This document shows positions 39,113 to 54,231 of a stretch of 64,000 nt of DNA, piece by piece. This stretch comes from Strongylocentrotus purpuratus (lineage: Eukaryota > Echinodermata > Echinoidea > Camarodonta > Strongylocentrotidae). The position numbers and the translations under genes are program-made. Within the stretch, counting starts at the first letter, position 1; each line of letters starts with the position of its first letter. The stretch is from NCBI RefSeq assembly GCF_000002235.5, contig NW_022145596.1:1606852-1670851 (forward strand), written 5' to 3'. The notes under the pieces were generated by a model. That model ran no database searches. It saw nothing but the letters and a program-made list of their open reading frames with translations, and was not told the DNA's origin.

Positions 39113-39887
39113 TGAAAAATCTTGCATCTGAACTAGTGTTTTGACAAGGATACTCAAAATACTTGTGACCTACTGGACTTAATAAAGAAAACCCCAAATC
39201 CCTAGACATCTAGCATTTTGTTCTTCCAGTGATGTTGACCTGTATTTTCTCCCTCATCTCTCCATGTCATTATTGAATTATTCCTTTCTTGTTGGCCTCC
39301 TCCTTGCGGGGGTTTTCTCATCACAATACCTCCATCTTAATACTGACCTTTAAGAAATATAATGTGATGAGAATAAACACAGACAGCGATGCTTTTAAGA
39401 TGAAAGGCCTCATTATTGTGTGCGCTTGAAAGTCACGGACAGCTTGTGAATTAGTGTAGGATGGTTTACATCCTAAATCATTCATGGAAAACCTTCTTTA
39501 CTGTATAAGATCCATCAAAACATTCAACTATACATTTTCTTCTCTCAAGTGAAATTTGTCAAGACATAAAAGTGGAAATGATGATGAATTTATATAATGA
39601 TCAGGTGGGTTTATAAATGAAGAAGATACATACAATATTGTTTTTTTTCCTATGAATCTGAAAATAATACAGCTCAACTCGTCTTGTGGAGAAAAGCGAG
39701 TCGGGCTGGACGTGCACTTGAAATAATAAAATAATACTATTGAAATGCTGGTGCATATTTTCTGTTTACAGGTAGTATATCGAAAGTGAAATTAGAACAA
39801 AGTAAGTGTGGTGAAATACTGGTGTAAAGTGCTACAATATTTTCAAATTGTCTTCACCTGCTGCATACATTTTTTAATTTCTATAAG

Positions 39888-40395
39888 TTAAAGGTGTTAC
39901 AAAGTTTTGGTATGGGGTCATGAATTTGGTTCAAATTGACATATTGGAAGCATATGCATTCCTACATTATTCATTGATCTTCACAGTTGAAAATCGAGTC
40001 TAAAGTTATGAAATTGTAAATAATAAACTCTTTATGTTGTATAGCTCCCTCTCAAGGTCAAGATATTAATTTAGCTATGAAACAATGTTTCTTGACTAAA
40101 ATCGACCGATAATCTATTCCCATTTGGAAATTATATATGACAACTACATATTCTGAGATTTTCATGTTTGCAGCTACCATTGTACGGCCATAAGCGCCAT
40201 TTGAAATTTATCAAAATTTACCGGGAGCACCGGTAAATTTTTATATTCAATTTTTCTCAAAAACAGAAGTGTTTTAGGGGCTAATTCTTTTAGTGCTTAT
40301 AATACATCCAAAGGGGCATCCAAATATATCTAAATTGTAAAGATTCACTATCCACCCAATTTTCAAAATTTCCCAAAACTTTGTATTACCTTTAA
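39888..40395. mobile_element. Second TTAA inverted-repeat element type, 508 bp
   Basis: Left TTAAAGGTGTTACAAAGTTTTGG-type and right CCAAAACTTTGTATTACCTTTAA-type ends are inverted with one internal difference, and TTAA is present on both sides. The interior has a local palindrome around aatttaccgggagcaccggtaaatt. It is distinct from the AAAGTCCACCCC family. Confidence 0.8.
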
Positions 40396-43300
40396 TCTAT
40401 GCAAATTTGCCTGCAATCAAGCCAGCAATGATTTTCTTTTTTTAACCCAATGAAAAATATTATGAATTATTATCCGACCAAATAGGATCACATTTTGGAT
40501 CCTTTATAAAACCCAATGCATACTATAAATATATATTTAAAATTCAAAATGTATAATCTTTAAAAAATTTCATTAAGATATATGGGAGTTTATACGGATG
40601 TTTTCTTTTCAATTAAGGTTCTGAATAATGAAAGGAATACTGCAAATTAAAATGTTGGTGCATTTAAGTCTTCTAGTCAGAGTAAAGGCCAAAGCTGCTT
40701 TCGGTTATAGTATTGTAGACAACTGCAGAAAAGGTTGGGCATCCCTATGATTTAGAGGCAATTGGGCTTTATCCTCCTACAAAGAGGCTTTCAATACATA
40801 CAACTTTATGTTTCTAATTCATTTTACTGGTCAGATCCTTGATCATTACATTTTTATGTTTGAATGTGTAAATCAAATGCTATTGCTTATTATTCCAAAA
40901 TCAGATCGCAGTCTGATCGAGTATGGTAGTGTGTGGTGGACTAATACCTAGCAGCTAGTGTCTTGATGTCATGAACCGTATCTTCTAAGGACAATGCCCT
41001 ATATATATACTATGCCCAAGGAGTAATGTAAAACTTTGAAGTCAGACAAGTGTACATATCAGTTTCAAGATCTGGAAACTGAACACCCAGTGGTATGTAA
41101 ATTCCTGAATTATCATCACTAAAGTAAGCAAGGGTTCCCTCTTTCTTTCCCATTCTTTATTTTGTTGTTCACACTCCAAAGAAAGAGTGTATGTGTTATA
41201 AATATATTCTTTCACATTATTACAGCTAAAAATAACTGTCTCAGACATAGGTACACTGACATTAAAACTCCCAGAAATATATTGATGAAGAACATTTCAT
41301 TATTACTAAATACATAACAAATCTAAATCTGCTTTCATCATATTAATCCTTTTAATTCATTTCCCATGTCAATAAAAAAGACAACCACATTAAATTTAAA
41401 TTTAAGCTGAATCCATCAGTGGTGCTATGGTTTTTACAAAGTAAATCAAAGTGGTTATGAACAACAAATTCCACATGTTTTATGACAACTGTTTTAGTAG
41501 AGTAAAATATAGAACAGTAACAGATTTTAAGGACAGGGTTGATAATGAGAATATGATGACACTTACAAGAGCACATAATGCTGATTACAATGAGGAATAT
41601 GAAAGAGACACTAATAAGAATTACCTCATGTACCTAAAAAGGATTTAAATTAAATTAAACTACATTGTTTGTCATGTATTTTAAATATATATTTCATCAT
41701 ATGTCCATATCTTACTATGAGATTAAATATTTTGAAATTATTCAGTTTTTAACGTGTACTGAGCAATAGAAAGAGACAGTTGCCACAGGGGAATAGAAAC
41801 ATGATAAGCTCTTAGAGTCCAGTCATGGCCAAACATTCCATAGGAACTAAAATATGATCACCACCATCCTCATGAGTAATGGACACCATGTTTACTTTCT
41901 CTGGAAAACTGAAATGATCCGCCGATAATGGCAGAGCAAATGCAAAAATCAGCTTCGTCAACAAACAGAATAAACATAATATTCCTGCATTAGAGGATCC
42001 TCCTTTTGAAAAGAAAATGGTCCCCATATCCCATGAGAATGCTTCTCTTTGTTTTACTGTAAGCATCGATTCATAGATCATCCACTTCAAAGCCTCGCAT
42101 GGCATGCTCAGTCGGTCGAATGGAATTGCGAGGCATTCATAATTAAGAGACTGCAATATATATTTGTCAGCTTTGGATTGAGACACAACGAGCTTACATA
42201 GAGTACGCTCCTTTAGAACAAAATGGATCAATAGCATCTTTATAAACGATGTTAGTAAAGGTTCAAATATTTGAATGGATACAGTAATTCATATGACCAT
42301 AACATTATATAGTTTGCTTACACCTGTTTCTACTTGTATCTGATTCGTTTGTAGGAATAATAACCTCATGATATGTTCACATCTATGGAAGATGTATTCA
42401 GTACTGACTTCAGACTTAGCTTTAGATTACAAATTTTCTTGCATAATGATTTAAGAATTTGATCTGAACCATAATATACAAGATATTATCATTGCAAATA
42501 ACATCTTTGGGGGTACCAAACTTGTATCCCTTCCCCTAATATAATATACCCCAATCACTGGATTCCTATATGATTTGATCATCATCCTCTCCTTATAGAG
42601 AATTTATTTGTTATCCGTCTCTTACAAGCATGAAGGATTTACAGTTCTCAAGGCAATTAGTATATTGCAAAGGATGGAATACCACAGGTATGGTTCATAT
42701 ATCAGTTGCTCTAATGCATGCTTACACATCCCCAAGAACTCCTGTATATTTTAGAATGACAAGTCTTCTAATAACAAAATACAAACGCTAAACCTGCTCC
42801 CAATGTATACGATTTGATTTCTTTAAAACATTCACTGTCCATAAACTCTAGCCTGCGTTATGATTAATCTCAAGCTTAACCTGTTTTTTTTAAAAAGGAG
42901 GTTGTTGCTGCTGATAAACGGAAATACTGGATTGTGACAAACTAAAAAAAATGGGTAAAACCCTGGATTACTGTGAGGATAAGGCATGTGTTTAGTTGGT
43001 CAAATTGTATAATGACCATATTAATATCGAATTTTTTAGTCTCTCTGCATAAACGATTGCTATTCGATCAACTAAGGTAGAAAAATGAAAACTGGGTATA
43101 GAGTTGTCAAAACGACTTCAGATAACAGAAATCAATAGCTTTATTAGGAGTTGGTATCAAGAGAAGCAGGTCACATCAAAGCAGTGTTTCTGTCTCCTGT
43201 ATGATTGAAAACTATCCAGCCTGGCATGCTAGAGAGAAGATATATTACAAGAGTACATGTTTACCATTAGTATAAAGATAGCACATACCTTCATCAATCT

Positions 43301-46300
43301 GAATTTCTAAAAGAAGCACACTGTATATCAATCATAAATCATGCATTTGGTCCATGTGCATAACTATAGATTGTTTCATGCATGTGATCATATTTCTCCA
43401 TTCCAATACAAAAACACATTGAAAGATGGCTTGTCACTTTTGCAGACCCCAAAAAACACCTGAAGTTCAATGAATTTAGTTCTATTTTGAAGAGGTCTAC
43501 TATATTAGGAACCTCCCACCAAATGAAGAAAAGAAATGGAAGCTGGCTTTCAACAAATAAATTTGAATGTTTTAATTCCAGATATTTATTTTTCTAGACT
43601 AAAGAAACATTTGTAAGTAATAATTCAAAATTAATTTTGACCCTTACATCTGTGATTTGAGAATATCCTCTGCTATAATATGAAAACAGCCCACATATTT
43701 CTTATTTCTTACAAAGAAGTTTCAGAACCTTTGACTGTAAAATTTCACACATCTTATCTGAAGGATATATTTTAAACACTGATCAAGTTTCATGGAGTTT
43801 GCACAAGTCTGCAAAAGGGGCTTATGCCTTTAAAGTGATCACTTGATTTATAATGCCTGGCACAATTTTATGGAGCAGTGTCATAAATTATTTGCAAATG
43901 AGAATGTTTATTCCCAAAGAAGGGATAAATAAGAAAGCATTTATGCTTGATCTGTTTCTACATGCTTGCTCCTCAAACTGGAGATTTATGTCAAATTTAC
44001 GACGTAGTATAACAAATCTCATTAATGATCCTAATGTAGGTAGCTCCAATCAGAGATTTTTAAAAAAAAGGGATCGGCCATGCAATCTGAAAAAATTTAC
44101 ATCCAAGGTGTAATTTAAGAATTTTCTCAGAATTTTCTGAGACTGAAAAAATGGCTCATATTTTTAGACTTGCAGCAAACAATGGCAATAATATCAACAT
44201 ACCAGTATATTTTACTTTCTACGACTACTAAACATGACATCAGCACACATTTTTTCCTGACAGCTCTGGTCTTCTGACCACCCCCCCCCCCTGCCATTCT
44301 TCCCCGATTGGATTCTCACTTCCATAATTTATTGATAAAACTCTAGCCTGTGCAGCAGATACATGTATTTTACATAGCAGATGTGTGAGGGTATTACTCA
44401 TAAGATGTTTTTGCATAAATCAGTAGGTTGTACAGTACCGAACTGGTATAGTACACATAATGTAATAAACAACAGGAAAAAAATGCTGCATAATAACCAA
44501 CATTGGGGAATTTGGAATTGAGAAATTCAATATAACAAACAATATGTTTGACAGAAAATGGTACAATTAATATAATGCAAAATATATATTTTTCAAATTG
44601 ACTAAAGGTCAATTCCTATACCTCGAGAAATCTTGTTCAGTACATAATTCACTTGATGCACTTAAGCTGCTGAAATTGCCCTGAGGTGGATTTCTGAATG
44701 TCTCATGCAGGTAGGTGTCATATAAATTCCTTCTAAAACTACAACTTTCATGCAAAAAATACTCGATTCCAAGGGACTGGGTTTCAATAACTGGCTTTTC
44801 CAATCAATGACAGATTAAGAAGAACATTTTATTGAAAATGATTAGACAAAATATATTTTGACATAATTCCTTTAGTTTTACTCACATTACTTTCATTATG
44901 AAGACTTTCACACGGAATTGATAACAATTCACTTTACAGCTTTTCATTCTCTCTTTTTCTTTGCTTATGCTTGTAAATGCATGCAATCAAGGGCACTTGA
45001 AATTGCAGAAGCTGTGTACATCAGCCATTGACAACCGAACACTTGTCTATGTCATGTAAAAGAATACAGCGAAACCACTATTGATTCCAAAATTGACCAT
45101 GTGAAAATACCCACATGCTGATTTAGCCTCATAGTAGATTGACCCTAGGAATGGACATCATCCAGGCTTTCATCAATTATTCAAGCACATCAACCACCTC
45201 ATCATACTTCATTAGATTCTCATTAAATTAAACCAGTAAAGCTTTTTAATGAAATGGAAATTCTGAGTGTGATGATGTTTGCATAGTCAACAAAGTCATA
45301 AACATTATTTGATGATTATAGTCATCAGAGTTAATGCTTTGGAATGGCACAGTGCAGATGTAGTCTGATGTGTTTTTAATTATGATAAAAGAATTTGATT
45401 TCAACAGGTTCATAGAGTACAATTGATAATATTGATTACAATATTTCAATTCAAATTTTCTGGCCTCAAACTGCTAATTAGCTTTGCTCTTTTATTAGAA
45501 CTGTATAATAAATTACATCTCAATGGAGTTCTATTAATTAAAGCTGCATGAATCTAGCTTTTAGAAAGAATTCAATAACTTAACGAGGTATATCAATAAT
45601 CCATTTAATACGATAGACCTATGAAAAAAATGGATTTTTATACAAGGTCTGTTTTTTAAATCAATGTGCATAATCCATTTGTGCACATATAATCTGAGTA
45701 ATCAATAGTATCAGAGACGTATATACGGTATGCAACCAATGAACCAATGCTAAAAAACACTAATGTATCATCATAATGTATCATCACTAACAATGACTCA
45801 TACTTCTAAGGCAATCAATCACTCACTCACTCACTTCGGTGCAGTTCCATTCCGGGAAAAACAAATGTGCATTAGAATTTTAAAGAAAATGGGCATGGCA
45901 AGTTTATCGTATACTGCATTTAATGTGTCAGTTTTGCTTGACTATTATTAAATGACAGGGTGAAACCATTATTAAAGTAGAAAGTAGTCTGGAGCATAAG
46001 GCTCATGAAAAATATTGACAAATATGGACAGTAGGCACTTACTTCTGGGGCTGAAATGGGGTTTTCCCTTCACAGCAATTTAGGATGCAACACTAGGTTT
46101 CATATCCTGAAAGATATTAGGCTGTTTAATGTTCCCTAGCCTCCACATTATAAGCCCATTATGATTTATATTACAACATCGGTATAATTTAGGTCATATA
46201 ACTTATGACATTTTAGGCCCCATATTCAAAATTTCTTACTAATCAACAGCTTGTATTCAACAAAACATCTTTCCGTGAAGTACATCAAGAAATAAGAGAA

Positions 46301-46891
46301 CATGCTGTTTAACACTTTATATTAATGGATTTTATCTTAGGTAGATGTAGACATTGTGTTCTGATGCCACTTGGAATGGGGATGTAAGACATTTCAAACA
46401 AAATTTTCAGTAATTATTAATGAAAGTGTGGATGTGTGGGTTACAAAATTAGCTTAAATGGTACAATGGCATGTTATTTCACTTACAATTATTACTGATC
46501 AGGGGAAAGGATAACATTTCTATCGAATTGAACATAAACATAGGCTCATAGCATTGTTGATATCAGAGGTCAGGCCATGGTTACATATATCTTGTGTATT
46601 TCATACTAAAAACATCAGTATAACTTCCTGCAATCATATTTGTGTCTATTGTTTGTGGAATGGTGTTTTCAAAATAAAAATTGTTCGAGGATAATCTCAA
46701 ATTACAGCAACAAAATTTTCACTAGCAGGCTCCACCCAGTTACTATTTGACTGTTATTTGTTTAATCTAAAAATGACTCTTTGAGTGTTTACATGACCAG
46801 CCTGCTACAAGACGTTAGATATTCCATAAAGCCAAAAAGGGCCATAATAATCAAGACCCAACACCAAAGGAAACAAGTTAACAACACTCAC
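40396..46891. other. Probable leader intron or upstream region, no gene recognised
   Basis: A+T-rich. The longest open frame, 141 codons at 41812-42237 minus, has no recognised domain, no clear start context and a length expected by chance in sequence of this composition. Confidence 0.4.
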
Positions 46892-47500
46892 CAATAATAA
46901 GCTTATAATTCAAGCCAGTCAGCTAACCTCGGTAAGGGAATTGTAAACTGCTGCGTTCTTCTGGTGTATCCGCGTTCTGCTCAAGATGTTGAATGAAGCA
47001 TGAGGTTGTACAGAAAGCTGATGTGAATGAGTCTTCACTTTAACGCCCGCTTACATGGAGAGGTTCCAATGGTCAATCTATGATGCTTGCAGACGATGCC
47101 GGGCCGGGTGAATCATCATCCCCACTTATCCTCTTTTTCCCGCCAATATGCTAATCGAGTCCCTGATGCAAGTGTAATGTGCTGGCGTCTCCGCATACAG
47201 CAATACATTGGTTCCTTTCCTTGGCGTGGAGATTCCGACCCCGTTGAGGAGCCTCAAAGGACGATGTCGCCGCCGGTTTTGTTTACCAAATCATAAATCT
47301 CTACACATTATGTACCTCCTCATGATGTGTACCAGTTTTGTTGTTGGCGGTCATCGGGGGCGCGCTGCGATGTGGTGTGTAGCAGTAGGTTTGCATGTAA
47401 TGGTATACCAGCTACGTAAAATGCAGCACAGAACAGGTGGTAGTTGCTGGGTACTGCATGCACGTGCTATGACGTGCGCTTCGTAGTGTCAGTGTGTTGT
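46892..47500 (-). promoter_or_regulatory. Candidate promoter and leader exon of the MFSD6-like gene
   Basis: A local rise in G+C and CpG (about 47040-47480) stands out from A+T-rich flanks. It contains a cacgtg E-box and tgacgtgc, a CRE-like half site. On the minus strand it leads into a good donor, ATTG|GTGAGT at 46891. This fits a non-coding first exon spliced to the acceptor at 35455, about 11.4 kb away. No TATA box was assigned and the exon start is unknown. Confidence 0.35.
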
Positions 47501-50500
47501 GTGTTCGCTCGCGTAGTGTGTATGTGTCATAGATTCAACACAAATAAGTGGGTGGCGCCAAATATCATCTAGTTCGGAGCTTGGTGCGATCAGGAACGCA
47601 CTCCACTTCGATTGTATGCAGATCATGCACTTACAATGACAGAAAATTAGGCTGCAAATAGTCGAAGCAGAGATACAAAAGTGACGATAAAATTGAGCAA
47701 TGTTTCTACATCTACTACAGATCACATCCACAGTAGCTAGCTACACAGGATTCAGGAGTTTGAAATACAAGAAGGAGGGGCACAGCAAGAGGCACAATTT
47801 TAAAAACACGCATGTGCCCTTTGAAAGGTGTCAAAAGCTAGGGGAAACACACACACATTCCACCCCCTCTCTTTTCTCTATTTTCTTGCTATAAATTAAA
47901 GCCCCCTCATCAAGTGAGTACTTAACTGTACTAAGCCTCGGGAACAAAATATATTTTTATAAAGAGAAAGTAGTGTGTCTGTACTATAATTCCGACACAT
48001 ATCTTTCCTATAACGAAATCTTTCTCTCTCCTTTTCTTTTAAAGATGTTTCAAGGCTCATTTAAATGAAGAAAATATAAACTATATATTATGTCTTTATA
48101 ATTTCGACATATACGCTTACCTCCCCCTCTCTCTCTTTCATATTCTAGCATTTTCTTCCTATATCGCACAGACACACACTCTCTCTGTCCTGCTGCTGCA
48201 GATGAAGTAATCTAAGTAGCCCAATATGTTTATTTACTTTGCATTTGTGCCATTTTTTTTCTTAAGCTGGTCTGTGCCTGTACATGTTAACATATTCTTC
48301 TATTCTTTAAATTAATGACAACAAAGACATACTAACTTGTCAGTCATTTTATGTGGTTCATACACTCAAAATCCACCTTGATAAATTGACTGCGGAATGG
48401 ATGCTTGATGTTGACGAGTATGATCGTGTGTAATGTAGCAGTTTAATATCTTAATTAGGCTATTACTCATAATAGTCACATATTTGACTCTGTACAGTGT
48501 GGAGGAGATGGGATGTCATTGAAGTCTACTTGATTTACTGTAGATATTCAAAGATTTACCTTCCCCCCACCCCCCCCCCCCCAAAAAAAAAGGGGGAAAA
48601 GAATAAGTAATTGACAAGGAAATCGATAACAATGGAAGGGATTTTCCTCATCATAAGATTTATAAATTCCATACTCATGTTGATCGTGTAAAGGTTAGAA
48701 ACCATATATGAAAGGAAATCTTAAGTTCTGATGATGGTATTGCATTTCAGGAAAAAATTGGCTAATAGAGTGATTACATGTTGTTTGATCCAAGTAGGGA
48801 ACCTAAATGAAATCACATTCATTAAAGGTAAATCCAATCTAGCAAATTGCTTGAAATGAAAACAGAAACCTTACAGAATTGGTGAAAGTTTGTCGAAATC
48901 GGACAAACAATAAGAAAATTGATATCACTAAACATGTACGTAAGCGGTACATTAATTTCAAATTGGCCAGAAGTAAAAGGATTATGCTTATTATACACAT
49001 GAACTAGATCAACATTTTTTTAAAAACCAATAAAAACCAATGCAAATTAATAATGCAGTACTATTTTCTTTTCTATTTTGCAATAAGAAAAAGACTTTTA
49101 TTCAAGAAGTAGGAACACAAGGTATACCATACACAATTCTATGTACATCAATTGATTGAAACAATCAAATATATTATTATGACATTTTACCAGTCCCACT
49201 AATTCAAATTCATGTAAGTCAGATATCAAAATTATTGGTAAATTTATTATCCTACTGGCTTTATTATTTTATCCACAAATGGTTTAAACAGCTCTACAGT
49301 TTTTCTTTAAAAATGTTAATTCAACTTATATGGACAAATCAATCATATTAAAAAGAAAGTGATGTTATAAAATTTAACCCAAGAATTGTTATTCGGACAA
49401 TTCCACTCGTAAAATTCAGAGACAGAAATATCTGCCATATCATCAAGACCAAGAATTATTAGCCAAGCACAGAAGAATATATCCTCATCATTTCTCAAGA
49501 ATATGAATGAAAGTCTTTCCATCATAATGCACACAAACTATCTTTCTTTTCTGTTGTGCACATAAGACCAGAAATGTCAAGTTTTGAGATTTTATTACCT
49601 TTTCAGCCATTTCCTTGTTATTCAAAAAAAAAAAATCCAGCACATAATCTCCATCAAAAAAAAAAAGGGAGAAAAAACAGTGTCTGATATTACAAGCTCT
49701 TCCCATTAATGACCATGTCCAATATTTTCATATGCTTGAAAGTGGATGGATTGGCCGTTCATAAACCTAAGAAGGTAATATAAACATATAATTGAACTAC
49801 AAATCCTCTGAACCAGACAGGGGTTAACTCTGTATCAAAGTATATAAGTAAGCGCCCTGCTGGTTCTTAACAGACGAAAGAGTAAAATATAACTGCAGGA
49901 CTGGTGATCATATCAACATGATTGAAATAGATTTTATCATGAACTGTACAGATGTGATTAATTTATACAGCTTTCTACAAAGCATATAAATCTAACATAG
50001 CCCCTTTCAACACACAAATCTTATTAATGAAATATAGTTTCTAATATTTTGTCTAAAGAATAATTTGATAACATTGCACTGTTTGACAGAGAAAAACAGG
50101 AAAAATGAGCATTAACAGTTCAAAAAGATAAAAATCAAAATTGTTTTTCCTTTAAACTGTAAAGCACTATCAACAGAGATTCTAATATAACTTTTTTTTC
50201 CACATCCCTTTCTAAAACCAATCTGAACCAAGTAGACCTATTTACAGGAATGTATTAGGTGTGACAAACATTGAATGAAATATAGGCAGAGACAATAGTA
50301 TGTTATTGCAACTATAATGTTACTATAAATGAATTCACATCTATCTAAATTTAAATATTTTTATTGATGTAAGGAGCACTAAGGAAAACTTCTACCATCA
50401 TCTGCATAAGGAATTAACAGATTTAGACTTAATATACTCAAAATGTCCATAGGAATATCTCCTTTTTTCCCCTCCATTTCATATTAGTTCAGAAAATCTT

Positions 50501-53500
50501 TAATTTTCTTATTGAGTCCAATATTAAAAATTGTAAACTTCTTTGAGTAATTCTTATTGTCCATTCTTTAGACATATGTAACATAAATAATCAATATTTC
50601 CCTTGTGAAATATGCCATTTTCATAAAGAAAGTTAGAAATAATACATAGTATCGATATAAAGCTACACATTAATTGTCCTAACATAAGCTCTTACTATAT
50701 GTCTGATACTCAACTCAAAATGAAAACTTAGTATAAGTTTAAACCAGAATCTTAAAAACATAGATTACATAGAAGCCGTGAGAGTAAGCTAGATCTTTTT
50801 AGAGAGTAAAGATGAGTAAATAATCCAAACTACAAATTAAAAGCAAGCATAGAGACTTATAATGAAAGAAGCCATCATAGCAACAATAATGAAAAGCAGC
50901 GCCGAAATCAAAACATGAATGCCTTTTCAAAGAAAATGTTGAAAAAATTCAAATATACATACAGTGTGTATAATAAACTTTTTGAATATGTCTATATCAC
51001 AATTTTAAATTCAATAGGAAATAAACAATGCAAAGATAGTATAAAAGATGAAGAGAAACAAATATGGGGTCGATCATCTGATATCCAGATGAAAAGAAAT
51101 TTGTGAATGGTTAGCTTCAAGAAATCATTTTCCACAGAAGGGCAAGCTAATAGGTGTCGAAATAATACTGATTCTAAACATCAGACCAGCACCAAGAATT
51201 TCAATATGAGAAGAAATTATGTACCAAAATTAATAATCCCACTAAACATCCAAAACATCATTGTATGACACTTGTTCAGCACACATCAATATTGAATTTA
51301 TAATCTGAAGATGTTTGCCTAAAACACCTAATCACTCATGTGGAAATGGTTCATCAAATTATCCAAATAATTTTAACATTCACAGGAAATTCTACACCTC
51401 ATCATTTAAAAAAAAAAATACTAATATCAATAGTCGAGGAATTATCAAAATTCAAGTTATTGCTTTTACATAGACAGATTTCATCTGACCATCTAATTGA
51501 AAACAAGTTTGTATAGGGAGATAACAGGGCCAATAATGCAAGGCTCAACACACGATTTATTGGTGTCCAGAGTGAAATATGAGACTTCCAATGTCCAACA
51601 TACCCCCTGTCAACATTTTTACAAATTTGGGGGTCTTGTATGAAACTTTGGGAGTCCAATGTGTTCATGACTACTGTTTGTATCAAGCCCTACATACACA
51701 ATCTATCAGGATTGTTTTAATACCATCTTCAGTCCCTTTCCTGCACTTTTAATGAAAGCTCTACATATTAAAGTTACATACATTGCTGTGGGAGTATGGC
51801 TAGTTAATTATGACACTGGTATACTACCAGTATGTATCCACACATAGCTCCTGCAGCCCTTTCTGTTGTTATTGTAAGGAGCACGTTATCTTTTCTGAAG
51901 AAAAATGTTGAAGCACTGATCTATTATAAGAATTGTAAACATGTTATTGTTTTAGCAAGGGTTTATTACTATGTTATGCCCTAGCTCCTTAGGGCATTCA
52001 GCTTTTTTCTTGCGCAGGGTTCACAGCCTAATGTTCCTCGAGTCATCAGTACATAACAAATTAAAAAACGTTTCTTGAACCCTCAAATTAATTGAAGTAC
52101 AATGAACAAGTTTCACTCAGCAGTGATGATAACATCTTTTGAAAAAGTACTGTACAGACCTCAATAACTGTCATTTACACTGTACACTTTTGTTATAGAT
52201 GGTAAAGCTAGAAAGGGAAGGGGTAATATACTACATGTATACTATCAATTGAATATATATATTCTTAAGCAACATATGATATAAACATAAATTGTTTGAA
52301 ATTATATGATGGAATTAATACTAAACAAACTAAACTTGAAGATTACATAAATAAGCAAAACAAATTAAATGTTTTTTTCTGATTAAAGGAGATGAATATT
52401 TCTAAACATCTCACTTTTTGTGTCGATACCTGATAGCAAATCTTTGAGGGATATTTTATAGCTAGTACTTTTCAAAAACTATAGAACTATGCCAATATAC
52501 AACAATTTAATTCTATATTACTCAAAGCAAACTAAAAAGCTATGGATATAATGTAACTCATACACATTTTTGGAATGGCTTGTCAAAAGATATCAATTTA
52601 AGGCATGCAAAAAGACAAAGGCGTTAACACACTTGCACAAGATGAATAGTTCCATGTGTAGTATTTCTAGATTGGAAAGAGAATGCTACTGATTACATAC
52701 ATACTCCTGGGCAATTACTGCTTCATGCTACTGATTCCACGCCCCCCTTTAATGATGATAAGAATACACTAAAAATTCTGATTTGGAACACTATTTAACT
52801 GTTAATCTGCCAGTATGTCTGGAGTAACCACAGACTTTTCTTCCTGTTCATTTGCTTATCCCAGGTCTGTTTAAAGATATTTGGCACAATTATACATGCA
52901 TAGAGTAATTTTCAGACTATTATTCTTGAGTGATGGACTAAGATGAAAACCAAATCATATCTATGAAAGGATTCTGGAATAAAAGTGCCAAACATATCAA
53001 AGCTGTAACGAAAAGCATGGTACAAACAACTTATCTGATACCTGTATTCTACTAGAAATAATCACTAAGCACTTCCTATGGGCAGCTCTGAGTATGTACA
53101 GGAAGAAATATCACATATACCTCCCAACGAATACAAGATAAAGTTAAAAAGCAATCACAAGAATACACAAGAATATGTTTTTTTAAAGACAAACCCATGT
53201 TCTACCAATCACTGAGCTCACAATATGTGATACAGAATACCATTATGAGATTACATTACTGAAGATTGTATTTTTCATATAACCTTTGAGCAGTCTTCCT
53301 CATCAAACTTGGATGAACAGGGACCTTATACACAGACCACCTGTCTATAAACACCACTTTGTCCTTTCCCATTAGTGTGCAACGGAATGTTGATATGTTA
53401 AAAAAATCTTGCACATTATATACAATTACAATTGAAGTTAGTCTAATGGAACCAATGTAATAAGAAAACAGGATTGTAAACTAGTGGGAAATAATCTCTT

Positions 53501-53670
53501 AAGAAAGTGGCATCTACATTTGCTATTCATGTAAGCAGGGGCAGGATGTCACCAGAGGCCTCTTCCATAAAAGCAGAACTCTGAAAATCAAATGAAGGTT
53601 CTCATTACTATTGGATTCCTATTGACTGAAATTTCAGTGGCATTTGACAATGACATGTATATAAAGGAGG
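47501..53670. other. Intergenic; 3' side of the arfaptin gene
   Basis: Between the candidate transporter promoter and the arfaptin 3' end. Some of it, towards 54041, is probably arfaptin 3' UTR. It contains C/A homopolymers near 48560-48595 and a partial TTAA-family copy at 48832-48970. No coding exon was recognised. Confidence 0.4.
48832..48970. mobile_element. Truncated left half of a TTAA-family element
   Basis: ttaaaggtaaatccaatctagcaaattgctt, then gaaagtttgtcgaaatcggacaa-caataagaaa, follows the left arm of the copy at 19932 in order. The right half was not found. Confidence 0.5.
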
Positions 53671-53847
53671 TATAGTCAAACCTGTGCACAGCGACCGCCC
53701 AAGGGAAACACAAAAAGTGGTCTTTTTAGACAGGTGGTCTTTGTAGACAGGTTCCTTTAGTACAAGATTCAATGAGAAACCATAATCTGGAGAAACAAAA
53801 AATGTGGTCCTTGTAGACAGGTGGTCACTAAAGCAGGTTTGACCGTA
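53671..53847. mobile_element. Short inverted-repeat element with TCAAACCTG termini
   Basis: tatagtcaaacctg at the left and caggtttgaccgta at the right are inverted. The interior has three or more copies of gtggtctttgtagacaggt-like text. About 177 bp, MITE-like, on the 3' side of the arfaptin stop and possibly within its 3' UTR. Confidence 0.65.
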
Positions 53848-54041
53848 CCTGAATATTTTCTCACTCCTACACTGCCTCCTGTTTACACAGGCACTGCTCT
53901 ACAATACGTCTTCATTTACCTCTCCACAATGAGACAAAATGTCATCAGTATGGATCAAACAAACCCCGAATCTTGCATCACACGTGAACTGATCAGTGAT
54001 TGGTAGAACAAGGGTAGATGATAAATGGTTGTTTGTTTGTT

Positions 54042-54197
54042 CTACTGTTTCTCAAGGAATGATGGTTGCATCTCACTGGGTGCTCTAGGCTTGATGTTGA
54101 ACTGTTTGAGCGTTGCTTGAAGTGCTTGTTGATTACCAGAGAAGTATGCAGAAACAGCATTGTGGAACAGCAGTAACTGCTTATGCATCACCTTCAC
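54042..54197 (-). CDS. ARFIP: Arfaptin, last coding exon
   Basis: Acceptor gttgatgtag before 54197, 51 codons and TAG at 54044-54042. It encodes [20 protein letters not shown] followed by [16 protein letters not shown] and a short Pro-containing tail, the last helix and C-terminus of arfaptins (human ARFIP1/2 end very similarly, in W/F-LEEQ-type sequence; here SFLEKQ). Phase 0 entry matches the preceding exon. A SINE begins only about 34 bp upstream of the acceptor, within the intron. Confidence 0.95.
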   Translation of the reverse strand: MKVMHKQLLLFHNAVSAYFSGNQQALQATLKQFNIKPRAPSEMQPSFLEKQ

Positions 54198-54231
54198 CTA
54201 CATCAACAACAAGAAATAAAGATAGTTGCTG

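Noticed and set aside
41812..42237. 141-codon minus-strand frame
   Set aside because: No recognisable domain, no splice or start context; a frame of this length is expected about once by chance in sequence of this size and composition.
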